A stretch of 64,000 bases of DNA from CBDFKQ01 sp965248855 (GTDB taxonomy: Bacteria; Bacteroidota; Bacteroidia; Cytophagales; 172606-1), in the NCBI GenBank assembly GCA_965248855.1, contig CBDFKQ010000012.1, forward strand, positions 434,001-498,000. The letters are read 5' to 3'. Both the position numbers and the translations under genes were made by a program. Below the pieces are notes generated by a model. That model was given only the letters and a program-made list of their open reading frames with translations. It made no database searches and was not told the DNA's origin. Shown here piece by piece: positions 41,629 to 51,700 of the stretch. Position 1 is the stretch's first letter. Every line of letters begins with the position of its first letter.

Positions 41629-42381
41629 TCATCTCTCTTTAAGTATTTGAGCTCCACCCCGCTTTTTCTTTTTTATTTTAAAGCTGTAAAATTTATAGCC
41701 TATTGTATAAAAAATGTAACTTCTTCTGCTTTCAAAACTATAAGATTTGCCATAATGAACCAAATCTTTTGTATATGATTTATTGATATTAAATTCCCAT
41801 TTAGCAGTAAATACAAAACGTTTATTAATATCTATTTTTAAACCGTAAAGAAAATATGGAACATAAAATTTAGTGGTATACTGCAAGTTATTCATTACAT
41901 CAATGGCTTCAGGTCTTAAAAACTTTTGATAATGATCATAATCGCCGACCCTCATTTGAAACTGATTATCTATTCCTATTAAAAAGCCAAATTTATGAAT
42001 TAAGTTGGGTAAATGAAAAACCATATATAAGGGTATATGAATAGCAGGGCTGGAAATTGTAACACCTTCGCCGAATATACCGAATTTGCCTGGTTTTAAA
42101 TGGTAAACCCTATAGCCGCTAGAAGTGTCAAAATGATAAGAACTTTCCGCTCTAATACTTATGATAGAATTAATTTTTTTTTCGGCAAAAAAATTTAAAT
42201 ACGCATAACTAAGACCCCCCGTTTGGCTTTCAATCTTTACACTATCAATAACACTGTTACATTTTAGAAGTTCATACCCTATTCCGATTTGAACTCCAAA
42301 ATTAAATTTCGCGTTTTTTTTTTGACTAAAGGTGGAATGACAGATTAGTAATAATAAAATAATCCAAGTCCATTTAAACAT
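41629..42381 (-). CDS. Outer membrane beta-barrel protein (PorT-like), paralogue b
   Basis: 250 residues: signal MFKWTWIILLLLICHSTFSQ, mature part starting KKNAKFNFGVQIGIGYELLK, strands including AYLNFFAEKKINSIISIRAE and the shared FYVPYFLYGLKIDINKRFVF. It ends TIGYKFYSFKIKKKKRGG. It is the tandem duplicate of the 40722 gene. The lipoprotein encoded upstream (42453-43808) and the two barrels lie on one strand with gaps of about 70 and 160 bases, so they may act at the same outer membrane site. Confidence 0.75.
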   Translation of the reverse strand: MFKWTWIILLLLICHSTFSQKKNAKFNFGVQIGIGYELLKCNSVIDSVKIESQTGGLSYAYLNFFAEKKINSIISIRAESSYHFDTSSGYRVYHLKPGKFGIFGEGVTISSPAIHIPLYMVFHLPNLIHKFGFLIGIDNQFQMRVGDYDHYQKFLRPEAIDVMNNLQYTTKFYVPYFLYGLKIDINKRFVFTAKWEFNINKSYTKDLVHYGKSYSFESRRSYIFYTIGYKFYSFKIKKKKRGGAQILKER

Positions 42382-42452
42382 ACAAAAATATTTTTTAATC
42401 CATAAGAATATCCATTTTACAAGGTTTTTCTTATGGATTAATATTCATTTAA

Positions 42453-43808
42453 TTATTTTTTCAAATGTACTTTAAAATTTAACCCACCTGCACGATAAGT
42501 ATATCCATCACCTTCTGCAGCATCGCAATATTCTACAGCTGAACTTCCTATTTCGGTATCCCCTACTTTAGTTGTTATACTAACCGAACTGTTAACAGTT
42601 GTTCCGGGGGTAGCAGGATTTGTATAAGTAGTTGATAATGAAATAGTGGAAGTTTGCTCACTGCCTCCATTATCATCTTCCCAAAAATCATAAATCATTG
42701 TATCGCCGTATTTTTGCTTATCCCAAGTTTTTACTTCAGTACCTGAGAAAAGACCACACCATTCCATATTATCACAATTAAATAAATGACAAGTTCTGAA
42801 ACAACCCCTTTTTGCCCTTGCAGTTTTTTTCAAGGAGATAAATGCATTAGGGTTTTTATCTCCCAAAACAATAATACAATATAATTCTAATTTACCATCT
42901 ATCCACCTTTCTACTCTCTTTAATTCAGTAAGAGATTGAAATTTTACATCCCCCATTTCATCTTTAGCTTTTCTATTATCCCTGTCGCAGGTTGGAGGCA
43001 ATGGCAATGGATTAGGGAGTGGACCACCTACCATGCCCGGAGGTAAATCAGGGTTGCCATCTACACCCGTATTTAAAATTAAACCATTTTTAGGTTGGGA
43101 AGAATTAGTAAAAGAAGAGTTAACCACTTGGTCGTAGGGAATACAATCTTTACATCCCGCTTTTAAATTTGTAACATTATCATAATAATATGCTATCAGT
43201 TTCCCGTTTTCAAGCCTAATGCTTTCACTTTGGCCAACCGCCACGTAAGGTACTGTGGGTTCTGTTTCGGAGCTTATTAATTTTAACTGCCCTGCACTGT
43301 TATATGAATTTATTAACGTATCTGTGCTTGTTTTATTTAAATCTCTTACTGCAACATCTGGCGTATAATTTTTCCAATCCCAAGTATCAAAATTTATGGG
43401 GATGGAAATATTAAGCAAAGGGTTATCATTTGCGAATGAGGTTAGGTCGTATGTAGAATTGGGATCCCAGTTTTGCTTTAATATTTGTTCGATGGTATAA
43501 CCTACATATTGTTTATTTCTTATCTGGCTGTATAAGATATTATAATCCCCATCGAATTGAATTTGAGCCTGTTGTTGTATAAAATAACGAACTTCGGGTT
43601 TGGTTAATGCTTTGGCTATAGCAGCTGCCATAGCTTCCATCGGCCCTGGGCTCCCACCTTCTCTAAAGGAAGATGTAGATTTATGGCCATGCTTTGCAGC
43701 TACTGCATTAGGGGCAACACTCGCTAACCGCTCACAGGATGACATTAAAAAGACGGGTAACATAAATAAAAATAATAACTTAACTGAATTGTAATAAAGA
43801 ATTTTCAT
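42453..43808 (-). CDS. Unrecognised lipoprotein with Cys-rich C-terminal half
   Basis: 452 residues from the ATG at 43808 (open frame continues ten codons to 43838). Lipoprotein signal MKILYYNSVKLLFLFMLPVF with lipobox LMSSC near residue 24. Residues about 65-180 contain EVRYFIQQQAQIQFDGDYNI and PLLNISIPINFDTWDWKNYT, a pattern I have met in Bacteroidota lipoproteins without a known role. The C-terminal half has the Cys cluster GCFRTCHLFNCDNMEWCG (about residues 330-347), possibly disulfides or a metal site. The gene is divergent from an XRE regulator. I do not recognise the family and assign no function. Confidence 0.7.
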   Translation of the reverse strand: MKILYYNSVKLLFLFMLPVFLMSSCERLASVAPNAVAAKHGHKSTSSFREGGSPGPMEAMAAAIAKALTKPEVRYFIQQQAQIQFDGDYNILYSQIRNKQYVGYTIEQILKQNWDPNSTYDLTSFANDNPLLNISIPINFDTWDWKNYTPDVAVRDLNKTSTDTLINSYNSAGQLKLISSETEPTVPYVAVGQSESIRLENGKLIAYYYDNVTNLKAGCKDCIPYDQVVNSSFTNSSQPKNGLILNTGVDGNPDLPPGMVGGPLPNPLPLPPTCDRDNRKAKDEMGDVKFQSLTELKRVERWIDGKLELYCIIVLGDKNPNAFISLKKTARAKRGCFRTCHLFNCDNMEWCGLFSGTEVKTWDKQKYGDTMIYDFWEDDNGGSEQTSTISLSTTYTNPATPGTTVNSSVSITTKVGDTEIGSSAVEYCDAAEGDGYTYRAGGLNFKVHLKK

Positions 43809-43831
43809 AATTTTAAGCAAGTTTTGAGTTG

Positions 43832-43848
43832 AAAACAAAAATTGTTTT
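43832..43848. promoter_or_regulatory. Short palindrome between lipoprotein and XRE genes
   Basis: AAAACAA-AAA-TTGTTTT is an interrupted palindrome in the 109-base divergent gap, 24 bases from the lipoprotein start. A natural place for an XRE operator, though poly-A/T sequence could make such a palindrome by chance. Confidence 0.3.
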
Positions 43849-43917
43849 TAATTATTAAAATTTCAACAACTTAAAAAACTTATTTAAAACCTTTATTTAT
43901 ATTGTATTACTTACAAA

Positions 43918-44313
43918 ATGAAAACTATGAAGAAACCGGGAGAGAAATTAAAATTTTTACGCGAATCGCAAAATTACACACAGGATTATGTGGCAGAGAA
44001 ATTGGGCGTGGCTCAAAATGCTTACAGCAAGCTGGAAAGAGGCGATACAAAATTTACAATGGAAAACATTGAAAAATTAGCAATAATATTCGACATGGAA
44101 GGACCCGATCTGTACGCCTATTTAGCAAGTGAAAGCAAAATATCGGTGCATCAGATTATAAAGGGCAAGAATTTTTCATTAAATGCAGAATTAAATGGAG
44201 AGCATTCCATCTATAATAATTACTCAAATAATGAAGAAATCATTAAAAGAATTGAAAAGATTGAAAAAAGTATAGAGGATATAGATAAAAGAAAATTAGA
44301 TGCTACTATTTAA
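43918..44313 (+). CDS. XRE-family helix-turn-helix regulator
   Basis: 131 residues. A Cro/CI-type HTH (about residues 8-65) reads GEKLKFLRESQNYTQDYVAE and KLGVAQNAYSKLERGDTKFT, followed by a C-terminal helical stretch (EEIIKRIEKIEKSIEDIDKR) that could be a coiled-coil dimer element. It is divergent from the lipoprotein gene and may control that transcript. Confidence 0.85.
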   Translation: MKTMKKPGEKLKFLRESQNYTQDYVAEKLGVAQNAYSKLERGDTKFTMENIEKLAIIFDMEGPDLYAYLASESKISVHQIIKGKNFSLNAELNGEHSIYNNYSNNEEIIKRIEKIEKSIEDIDKRKLDATI

Positions 44314-44387
44314 TATTTACGTCTATTTGCTTTATTTTTAAATATTTTAAGTAGTTAATGCTTTCAAAGAATGTAGATGTAAATACC

Positions 44388-47300
44388 TCATTTATCTTCC
44401 TTCAATTCGCTTATAAAATCACTTGGAGATTTTCCGAATTCTTTTTTGAAGCAACGTGTAAAATAAGCGGGGTCTTTGAAGCCAACCATGTACGCAACTT
44501 CAGAAATATTATAATGGCCGGCATTTAAATACCGGGCAGCTTTTTTTAAGCGAATATTACGGATAAATGAATTACCGGAAAGATTGGTGAGAGAAGTTAA
44601 TTTTCTGTACAAGGTCATTTTACCCATGGAAAGTTCTTTTTCCAAGGTTGCCACATCAAGGTCAGGCTCGTTGATGTGCTTCTCAATAATATTAATAATT
44701 TTTTTAAGAAATTGTTCGTCGGCGTTTGTAATACTTATCTCTTCCGGTTGTATGGTTATTGATCTGCTGAACTTCTCGCGCAAAATTTTTCTACTCAACA
44801 CTAAAGCATTTGACTTTGCCTTTAATAATATAAGGTCGAAAGGTTTGGTAATATAATCGTCTGCACCGGTTTCAAGGCCTGTTACTACAGAGTCGATATT
44901 CGCCCTTGAAGTAAGTAAGATAAACGGAATATGGCTGGTACTTTCATTTGTTTTTATTGCTTTACAGAGTTCAATTCCATTCATGAGGGGCATCATCCAA
45001 TCGCTTAATATTATGTCGGGCTGTCTATCCAAGGCTATTTCAAGTCCTGCTTTTCCATTATCTGCCTCTATAATTTCATAACTGTTTCGCATGCTTTCCT
45101 TAAGGTAAGCTCTAAGTTCGTCATTGTCTTCTACGATGAGCATCAAGTTAAATTTATCTGCCGGCAAGTGGTTTTCTTTCTCCGAACCTTCAAAATCCTC
45201 AATCATTCCGCCGGTTTCATTATAAGCAATGCCCGATTGAGATATATTAATGTTTACCTTTTTGAAATAACTTTCGGCTATAGGTATCATCAATTTAAAA
45301 ACAGTGCCGGTTCCTTCAATACTGCTTACTTTAATAGTGCCTTGATGCAGTTCTATTAATTCTTTTGTTAAGGATAAACCTATACCTGTTCCATTTGGAT
45401 TTATTTTTTCCTGACCCTGTATAGTATGAAACCTTTCAAACATGTGTGAAATTTCATTTGCAGGGATACCTATACCGTTATCAGATAATGTAAGTATTAG
45501 TTTATTGGCAGTTACCGGCATAACTGAGGTTTCAATATGGCAATCAATAATAATTTTACCGCCTGCAGGAGTAAATTTAAAAGCATTTGAAAGTAAATTG
45601 TAAAGGCACTTTTCAATAACATCAGCATCAAAGAAAGCATCAATACTTTTGTAATTTGTTTTAAATACCAATAAAATTTTATTTTGTTCCGCTAAATGGC
45701 TAAACGAATTAACGATTTTTTCGATATAATTAATTATATCGCTTTTCGAAACCTCCAGCTTAAGGTTTGCCGATTCCAGCTTAGAAATACTGAGCAATTG
45801 ATTAATAAGTTTTAACAACCTTTGCCCGTTGCGATGCATTAATTCCAATTGATGTTGCAAAGCCGGGTTAAAATTATAATTACCGTTTACCATCTCGCCC
45901 AAAGGGCTTACAATTAAAGTGAGTGGCGTTCTGAGTTCATGGGATATGTTTGTAAAGAAATTAGTTTTTATTTCGTCCAGTTTTTTGATATTATCTGCTT
46001 CAATGGCCTTTATTCTAAGGTCGGCCTTAAAGCTTTCCTTCATTTTAATAAATTTTCTGAAAGCATAAAATATTATTAACAACAAGGTTAAATACGCTAT
46101 AAATGCCATATTAGTCCGGTAAAAAGGCGGGCGGATGGTAACTTTTACAAAGGCCGAGTTATTGCTCAATTTGCCATTATTAAAAATAGTCTTTACTATA
46201 AATGTATAATCCCCCGGACTAAGGTTAGTGTAAGTAGCAGAACTTTGATGGCCCGCATAGTTCCAATTGTCGTTAAAACCTATCATTTTATAAACATATT
46301 GACTTCTTTGTCCGTTTTGGAAATTGAGAGCAACAAAATCAAACGTAATAGAAGCGGCGTCTTTATAATCTAGCGTAAATGTTTTTGTATCAATTATATT
46401 CTTTTTTAAAGGCGAGTCCTTTTCGCCTGCTACCACAGGCTTGTTAAATAATTTTAATGCCGTAATATATATTTTTGAATCATTTTGAATTTCCCTGATA
46501 CTGTCAGGATGAAATACAGAAAGGCCTTGCATACTGCCAAAGTATAAAAAGCCTTTTACATCTTTATAGAAAGAATTTACAATAAACTCTCTTCCTTTCA
46601 GGCCATCCAATTCATTAAATATCCTTGTTTGATTTTTTTCGTAATTAAACCTGCACAGACCTGTGTTTGTGGCAATCCAAAAATTACCTCTTTCGTCTTC
46701 TATTATTGATTTAATTACTTGATTAGCCAGACCATCTGCTTTTGTAAAATTCTTAAACGAATCTTTTTCTTTAATATATAAACTAAGACCGCCATAAGTT
46801 CCTATCCATAATCGCTTTTTGCTGTCTTTAAAAATACAGGAAATATGGTTATCACTGAGGCTTCCCTGAGATGAAAAAGATGAGTATTGTTTTAAGGTTT
46901 TGCCGGTAAGATTGTACTTCCATATACCAAAGTAAGATCCTATCCAAAGGTTTTTCTCCTCGTCTTCAACTATTGCCGGGATAATATTTTTTAAAATAGG
47001 ATTTTCTTTCGAAAAATCACCAATATCGATTAATTGTTTTGTTGTAGGGTCAAAATTAAAAATATTTCCGGAGTAAGTCCCAATCCATATTTTTCCGTTA
47101 CTTCCCTGAGCAATTGTGGAAACTTTTTTAGTAAAGCCACTTTTTTCGTCTAATAAGAAAAATTTTTCAGATGTTGATTCTTTAAATAGTAAACCGTGAT
47201 TCCATACACTTATAAAAGTATTATTTTTTTTATCTGTAAAAATGATATTAATATCATTACCCGGAAGTGATGATGGGCTGTTTGGTATGGATTGGATATG

Positions 47301-48467
47301 TTGATATTGATCTGTTTCTTTTTTCCATATTGTAAGCCCGATTCCGGTAGCAATTAACAAATCACCTTTATTATCTTTGGCTATACCGGTTACTTTATTA
47401 GTGAGAATGCTGTTTTCAGTCCCCGGTTTATATATGTAGTTAGAAAATTGATTTGCATTGCGGTAATAAACATTTAATCCTGCCTCCCATAAGCCTACCC
47501 AAATATTATTATTTTTGTCTCCGGTTATAAAAGTAACCGCATGGCTGGAAAGGCTTCCTTCTTTGTTCACATCTTCTTTAATGTGCTGTAAATTACTAAA
47601 GTCTCCATTTTTTGCTATTAAAATTCCACTGTCAGTTCCAAACCACAAATTTTTATATTTATCTTCATAAATGTGGGTTATAATGTTTAATCCTTCAAAT
47701 TCATCTGCCTTATAGAAAATTTGTTTTATCGTACCGTTTCTTTTATTAAATAGGTATAAACCCTGTCCTTTTGTTCCAATATAAAAGTTATTTCTGCTAT
47801 CCTCAAATAAACAACTTATGTAAAGAGGATTGGAAGCCCGAGCAGAAAGACTGTAATATTTAAATTTTTTTTCCGGAGCCCATTTCAAAAGCATTCCTGC
47901 TTTGGAGGCAAACCAGAGATCACCCGATTTATCTTTGAGTAATGTATTAAAATCATTTTGCATGGAAGATGTAAGTAAAAAATACTTGTGTATTTTAAAA
48001 TTACTCAGGTTTAATGAAATAATGCCTTTTTGATAAGCAGTGGCCCATAAAGTATCATTTTTTTCAATAAAATCTCCAATACTGTATTGGCTGATGTCCG
48101 AACCATCATCAGCTTTAGTAAAGTGTAAAAACTTTTCATTTACCGGGTTGTATAAATTTAACCCTCCTGACCTTGTCCCGATCCAGAAATGACCTTTACT
48201 ATCTTCATAAAGTCCATTAATATCATTGCTGCTTATACTTAATGAATCATCAGCGGAGTGCCTGAAAACAGTAAAGTTTTTTCCATCATATTTATTAAGC
48301 CCATCGGCAGTTGAAACCCAAAGAAAATTATTTCTGTCCTGATAGATTTTAGAAACCGTGCTTTGAGAAAGGCCATTCTCAGAGGTAATCCTTTCAAATT
48401 TTATTTGCGCTTTACAAGGCAGCGTAAATAAAATATTTAAAAAAATTATCAGGTATATTTTCTTCAT
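44388..48467 (-). CDS. Hybrid two-component system regulator (HTCS)
   Basis: 1359 residues combining sensor and regulator. A signal (MKKIYLIIFLNILFTLPCKA) is followed by a long periplasmic beta-propeller pair (about 25-700) with repeated LWIGTYGGL-type motifs (Reg_prop), and a Y_Y_Y domain (about 712-780) ends at RPPFYRT. One membrane helix is at about 786-806. Then HisKA with phosphoacceptor His843 in NISHELRTPL, HATPase (DNGIGIPANEI), receiver (phosphoacceptor Asp1156 in LSDWMMPLMNG; DDYITKPF), and AraC-type HTH (about 1260-1355, EVAYMVGFKDPAYFTRCFKK). HTCS proteins bind oligosaccharides in the periplasm and switch on nearby glycan-degradation genes. Divergent from the GH9 gene, its probable target. 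Confidence 0.95.
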   Translation of the reverse strand: MKKIYLIIFLNILFTLPCKAQIKFERITSENGLSQSTVSKIYQDRNNFLWVSTADGLNKYDGKNFTVFRHSADDSLSISSNDINGLYEDSKGHFWIGTRSGGLNLYNPVNEKFLHFTKADDGSDISQYSIGDFIEKNDTLWATAYQKGIISLNLSNFKIHKYFLLTSSMQNDFNTLLKDKSGDLWFASKAGMLLKWAPEKKFKYYSLSARASNPLYISCLFEDSRNNFYIGTKGQGLYLFNKRNGTIKQIFYKADEFEGLNIITHIYEDKYKNLWFGTDSGILIAKNGDFSNLQHIKEDVNKEGSLSSHAVTFITGDKNNNIWVGLWEAGLNVYYRNANQFSNYIYKPGTENSILTNKVTGIAKDNKGDLLIATGIGLTIWKKETDQYQHIQSIPNSPSSLPGNDINIIFTDKKNNTFISVWNHGLLFKESTSEKFFLLDEKSGFTKKVSTIAQGSNGKIWIGTYSGNIFNFDPTTKQLIDIGDFSKENPILKNIIPAIVEDEEKNLWIGSYFGIWKYNLTGKTLKQYSSFSSQGSLSDNHISCIFKDSKKRLWIGTYGGLSLYIKEKDSFKNFTKADGLANQVIKSIIEDERGNFWIATNTGLCRFNYEKNQTRIFNELDGLKGREFIVNSFYKDVKGFLYFGSMQGLSVFHPDSIREIQNDSKIYITALKLFNKPVVAGEKDSPLKKNIIDTKTFTLDYKDAASITFDFVALNFQNGQRSQYVYKMIGFNDNWNYAGHQSSATYTNLSPGDYTFIVKTIFNNGKLSNNSAFVKVTIRPPFYRTNMAFIAYLTLLLIIFYAFRKFIKMKESFKADLRIKAIEADNIKKLDEIKTNFFTNISHELRTPLTLIVSPLGEMVNGNYNFNPALQHQLELMHRNGQRLLKLINQLLSISKLESANLKLEVSKSDIINYIEKIVNSFSHLAEQNKILLVFKTNYKSIDAFFDADVIEKCLYNLLSNAFKFTPAGGKIIIDCHIETSVMPVTANKLILTLSDNGIGIPANEISHMFERFHTIQGQEKINPNGTGIGLSLTKELIELHQGTIKVSSIEGTGTVFKLMIPIAESYFKKVNINISQSGIAYNETGGMIEDFEGSEKENHLPADKFNLMLIVEDNDELRAYLKESMRNSYEIIEADNGKAGLEIALDRQPDIILSDWMMPLMNGIELCKAIKTNESTSHIPFILLTSRANIDSVVTGLETGADDYITKPFDLILLKAKSNALVLSRKILREKFSRSITIQPEEISITNADEQFLKKIINIIEKHINEPDLDVATLEKELSMGKMTLYRKLTSLTNLSGNSFIRNIRLKKAARYLNAGHYNISEVAYMVGFKDPAYFTRCFKKEFGKSPSDFISELKEDK

Positions 48468-48595
48468 ATTCGTTACAAAAATATTTATTTATTTAAATTT
48501 ATTATTTATAAAGTACAAACATAAATTTATATAAATAAATTTAAACTCGCTCTACATTTGTATTTTTTCATGTAATAAATGATCTCTTATTATAA

Positions 48596-48673
48596 AATGA
48601 AAGATTAATACAATTAAATGAAAGATTTGTCTAATCAAAAATTCTAACATCCCCTTAATTTTGAGAAAGTAAT
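48596..48673 (+). promoter_or_regulatory. Promoter and repeated activator boxes of the GH9 gene (copy A)
   Basis: Two AAATGAAAGATTA/T boxes begin at 48596 and 48617 (spacing 21), then GAAAGATTTGTCTAATC (48620-48636) and TAATTTTGAGAAAGTAAT (48656-48673), whose TAATTTTG fits the Bacteroidota -7 element. The same arrangement recurs at 55122-55204 (copy B). Direct repeats of about 21 bases are what AraC-type HTCS regulators normally bind, and the HTCS gene lies divergently next to this site. Confidence 0.7.
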
Positions 48674-48729
48674 CATCGAATACTTATCCATAATAATTTT
48701 TAAATTTTTAATTATTAACTATTATCATC

Positions 48730-51700
48730 ATGTTAAAAAGTTATTCTAAACAATTTACTAAGCAGGTAAATGAAGCCCTGAAAATACCCTGTCAATTTTT
48801 GCAGGTCGTTTCTAAAATAAAATATGTTAAAATTTTAACCTTATTAATGATTTGCTTTGCAGGTTTCCGGGCTTATGCAGGAGATATTGTTGAAATTATA
48901 CCTGTTACCGATCAGATAATTATGATCAAGTTTAGCGACGGGTATTTAAAATACAATAAAAAGGGAGAAGGTACAGATAAAACACAAACTTTTAAGTATC
49001 CCCTGGATATGAATTTTATAATGCTTGCAGGCTCTTACAACATTACCAGTAATGACGATGCGGCTTATTCAACCCTTGTTAGCCCTTCAAAAGTAGGAAG
49101 AAAAAGCAAACCTACGGGGGTTTCAAATTTATGTAACTGGAACGGGTCGGGTTGTATAAATGATTATACCAGCGAACATTGGGTTTATTTATATTTTCCC
49201 AATGCCTTAAAACGAGGTAAAAGTTATACTATAAACTTTAAGTACCTCGCCGATAATATGAATTCCTATACTTTTAAGTTTGACGAATTCTCACAACGCT
49301 CTGAGGCTGTTCATACAAACCAAATCGGTTACGATATTTCGGCCGGATATAAGTATGGATATGTTGGCCACTGGATGGGTGATATGGGGCCCTTAAACCT
49401 TGATAAATACGCCGGTAAGAATTTTTATCTGGTTGACTTATACACAAAGGCAATAAAATATACCGGCCAAATGGCATTAAGGAAAAAACTTGAAACGGGA
49501 GGTCCTGATTTTGGAAGACCCGATAATGAAAACGGACCTTATAATAATGCCTTTGGTGCTGATCTTTATGAATGTAATTTTTCATCTTTTAATACGCCGG
49601 GAGAATATTTATTGGTGGTAGAGGGCATAGGAAGTTCTTATCCTTTTGAAATTAAATCGGATGTATACAGAGAGGCTTTTTATCATTCTGCACGTGCCAT
49701 TTATCATAACAGGACAGGTATTGCACTAACAGCACCCTATACCAGGTGGACAAGGCCGAAAAACTTCGTTCTTGCTGATGGGTTCAATCCTCTTTACAGC
49801 AACTGGCGTTCAATGGATGATCCGGAAGCATCCGAAGATGTGGTAAGACAAAACCTTGTTCCCAACAAAAATATTCCATTATCGGGATGGATTGCTGATG
49901 CCGGTGATTGGGATCCTTACCCGCGCCATATTAATGTGCCTATTATGCTGCTGTCTGCCTACGAACTGGCCCAGGATAATTTTAAAGACGGTGAATTGAA
50001 CATACCCGAAAGCGGTAACGGCATCCCTGATATTTTAGATATTGCCGGATGGGAAATATATTTTTTGAAAAGGAGTATGAAAGTCAGCCCAACCGGAGGT
50101 GTGATAGCAAGAATTAATTTTTTTGGCACATTGCCGGATGGTGTTCCTTCATGGGAAACTCCGCAAACAGCCATTGCGTTTGCTGAAGAACCACAAAGCT
50201 CCATGTATTTTGCAGGAGGTGCGGCTCAGTTGGCTTACAATCTAAACCTTGCATCTCAGAAGTTGGGCATTGCATCAATAGCCGATTCATCCGCAAGTTT
50301 GATTTCGGATGCGAGAAAGGCCTATACATGGGCACTTAATAATATGAAGTCCGGCGATATTGATAAAATCAAATCGGATATTATGTTCGCAGCTGCATGG
50401 CTTTATAAATATACGGGCGAAGACCAATATAATAATAAGTTTCTGGAGCTTAATGATGTTACAACTTCATCAAAAGGGGTAGATGTATTGGGAGGCATAT
50501 ACGATAATACGAAAGGCTGGGCAGCGTATGCGTATGCCACTTCTCCCGATTATACAAACATTAATGCCGGGGTAAAATCAACCTTAAGGACAGCAGCAAT
50601 AGCATGGGCTGATGATCGTATAATATCTTCTGCCGATAAAAAAGGGGCAAGAAATGGATATGAATGGTCAATGCCCTCTGTTGTTGGCTCTACTACCACA
50701 CCCGCTACAGCCGAAGCCATGTTTGCTTATAAATTTACCGGCAATCAGAAATACAGAGATTATATATATTTAGCGTCCGATTATTTCTTGGGTGGAAATG
50801 CAGCGAACATGACTTGGATGACAGGTGTGGGAGACAGAAAACCCGAACAAGATCTGCATCTTGACTCCCATTATAATGTAAATGGTATAGATGAGCCTTA
50901 TCCGGGAGCAATAGTATACGGCCCGCAATGGAGCCAGATTTGGGGAGGGGCATATGGGCCATGGCAGCCAAACTTTATAAGAGACAGGCTTTATCCGGAT
51001 CATACACAGTTTCCTATTGAAGATACTTGGGCAAACAACAGGTTTACGCCTCAGGCCGATGAGTTTACCGTTGATCAGGAAGCGAGGGGTATTATGACTT
51101 ATGCCTTTTTAACCTCGGCAGGCGGTAATGCTTATATCGATAATAAATACCCTTTGGCGAGTATTACAAGCCCTGCTTCGGGTACCGTATTTAATGAAAG
51201 GGATTCCATAAACTTTACGACCAAAGCCACCGATGCCGATGGACAGGTAGTGAAGGTTGAATATTATAATAAGGGAAGAAAGTTAGGCGAAAGCACTATG
51301 GCACCTTTTAATTTTACTTTAAAACGCGCTTATGCCGATTCAACCATGGAAGTTTATGCAGTGGCTACCGACAACAAAGGTGCCCAAACTTTATCTATAG
51401 ACAGGCAGAAGATTTCTTTAAGGGTTAATACAAAATACAAATTGCCTACCGTTCAATTTGTGAAGCCCGATAGCTTATCAAACCAGCCGGAAGGATCGAA
51501 TATTGTTATCCAAACTGCCGTTGCTGATGCAGGAGGATCGGTGGTAAAAGTTGAATTTTTTAATAACGGACAGAAAATAGGCGAGTCAAACTCTGCACCT
51601 TTCAGTTATACTATTACCAATGCCAAGGCAGGGATATACAAAATTTCAGCTCTGGCTTATGATAACAATGACAGCAGGGGATCTTCAAAAATTTTAACTT

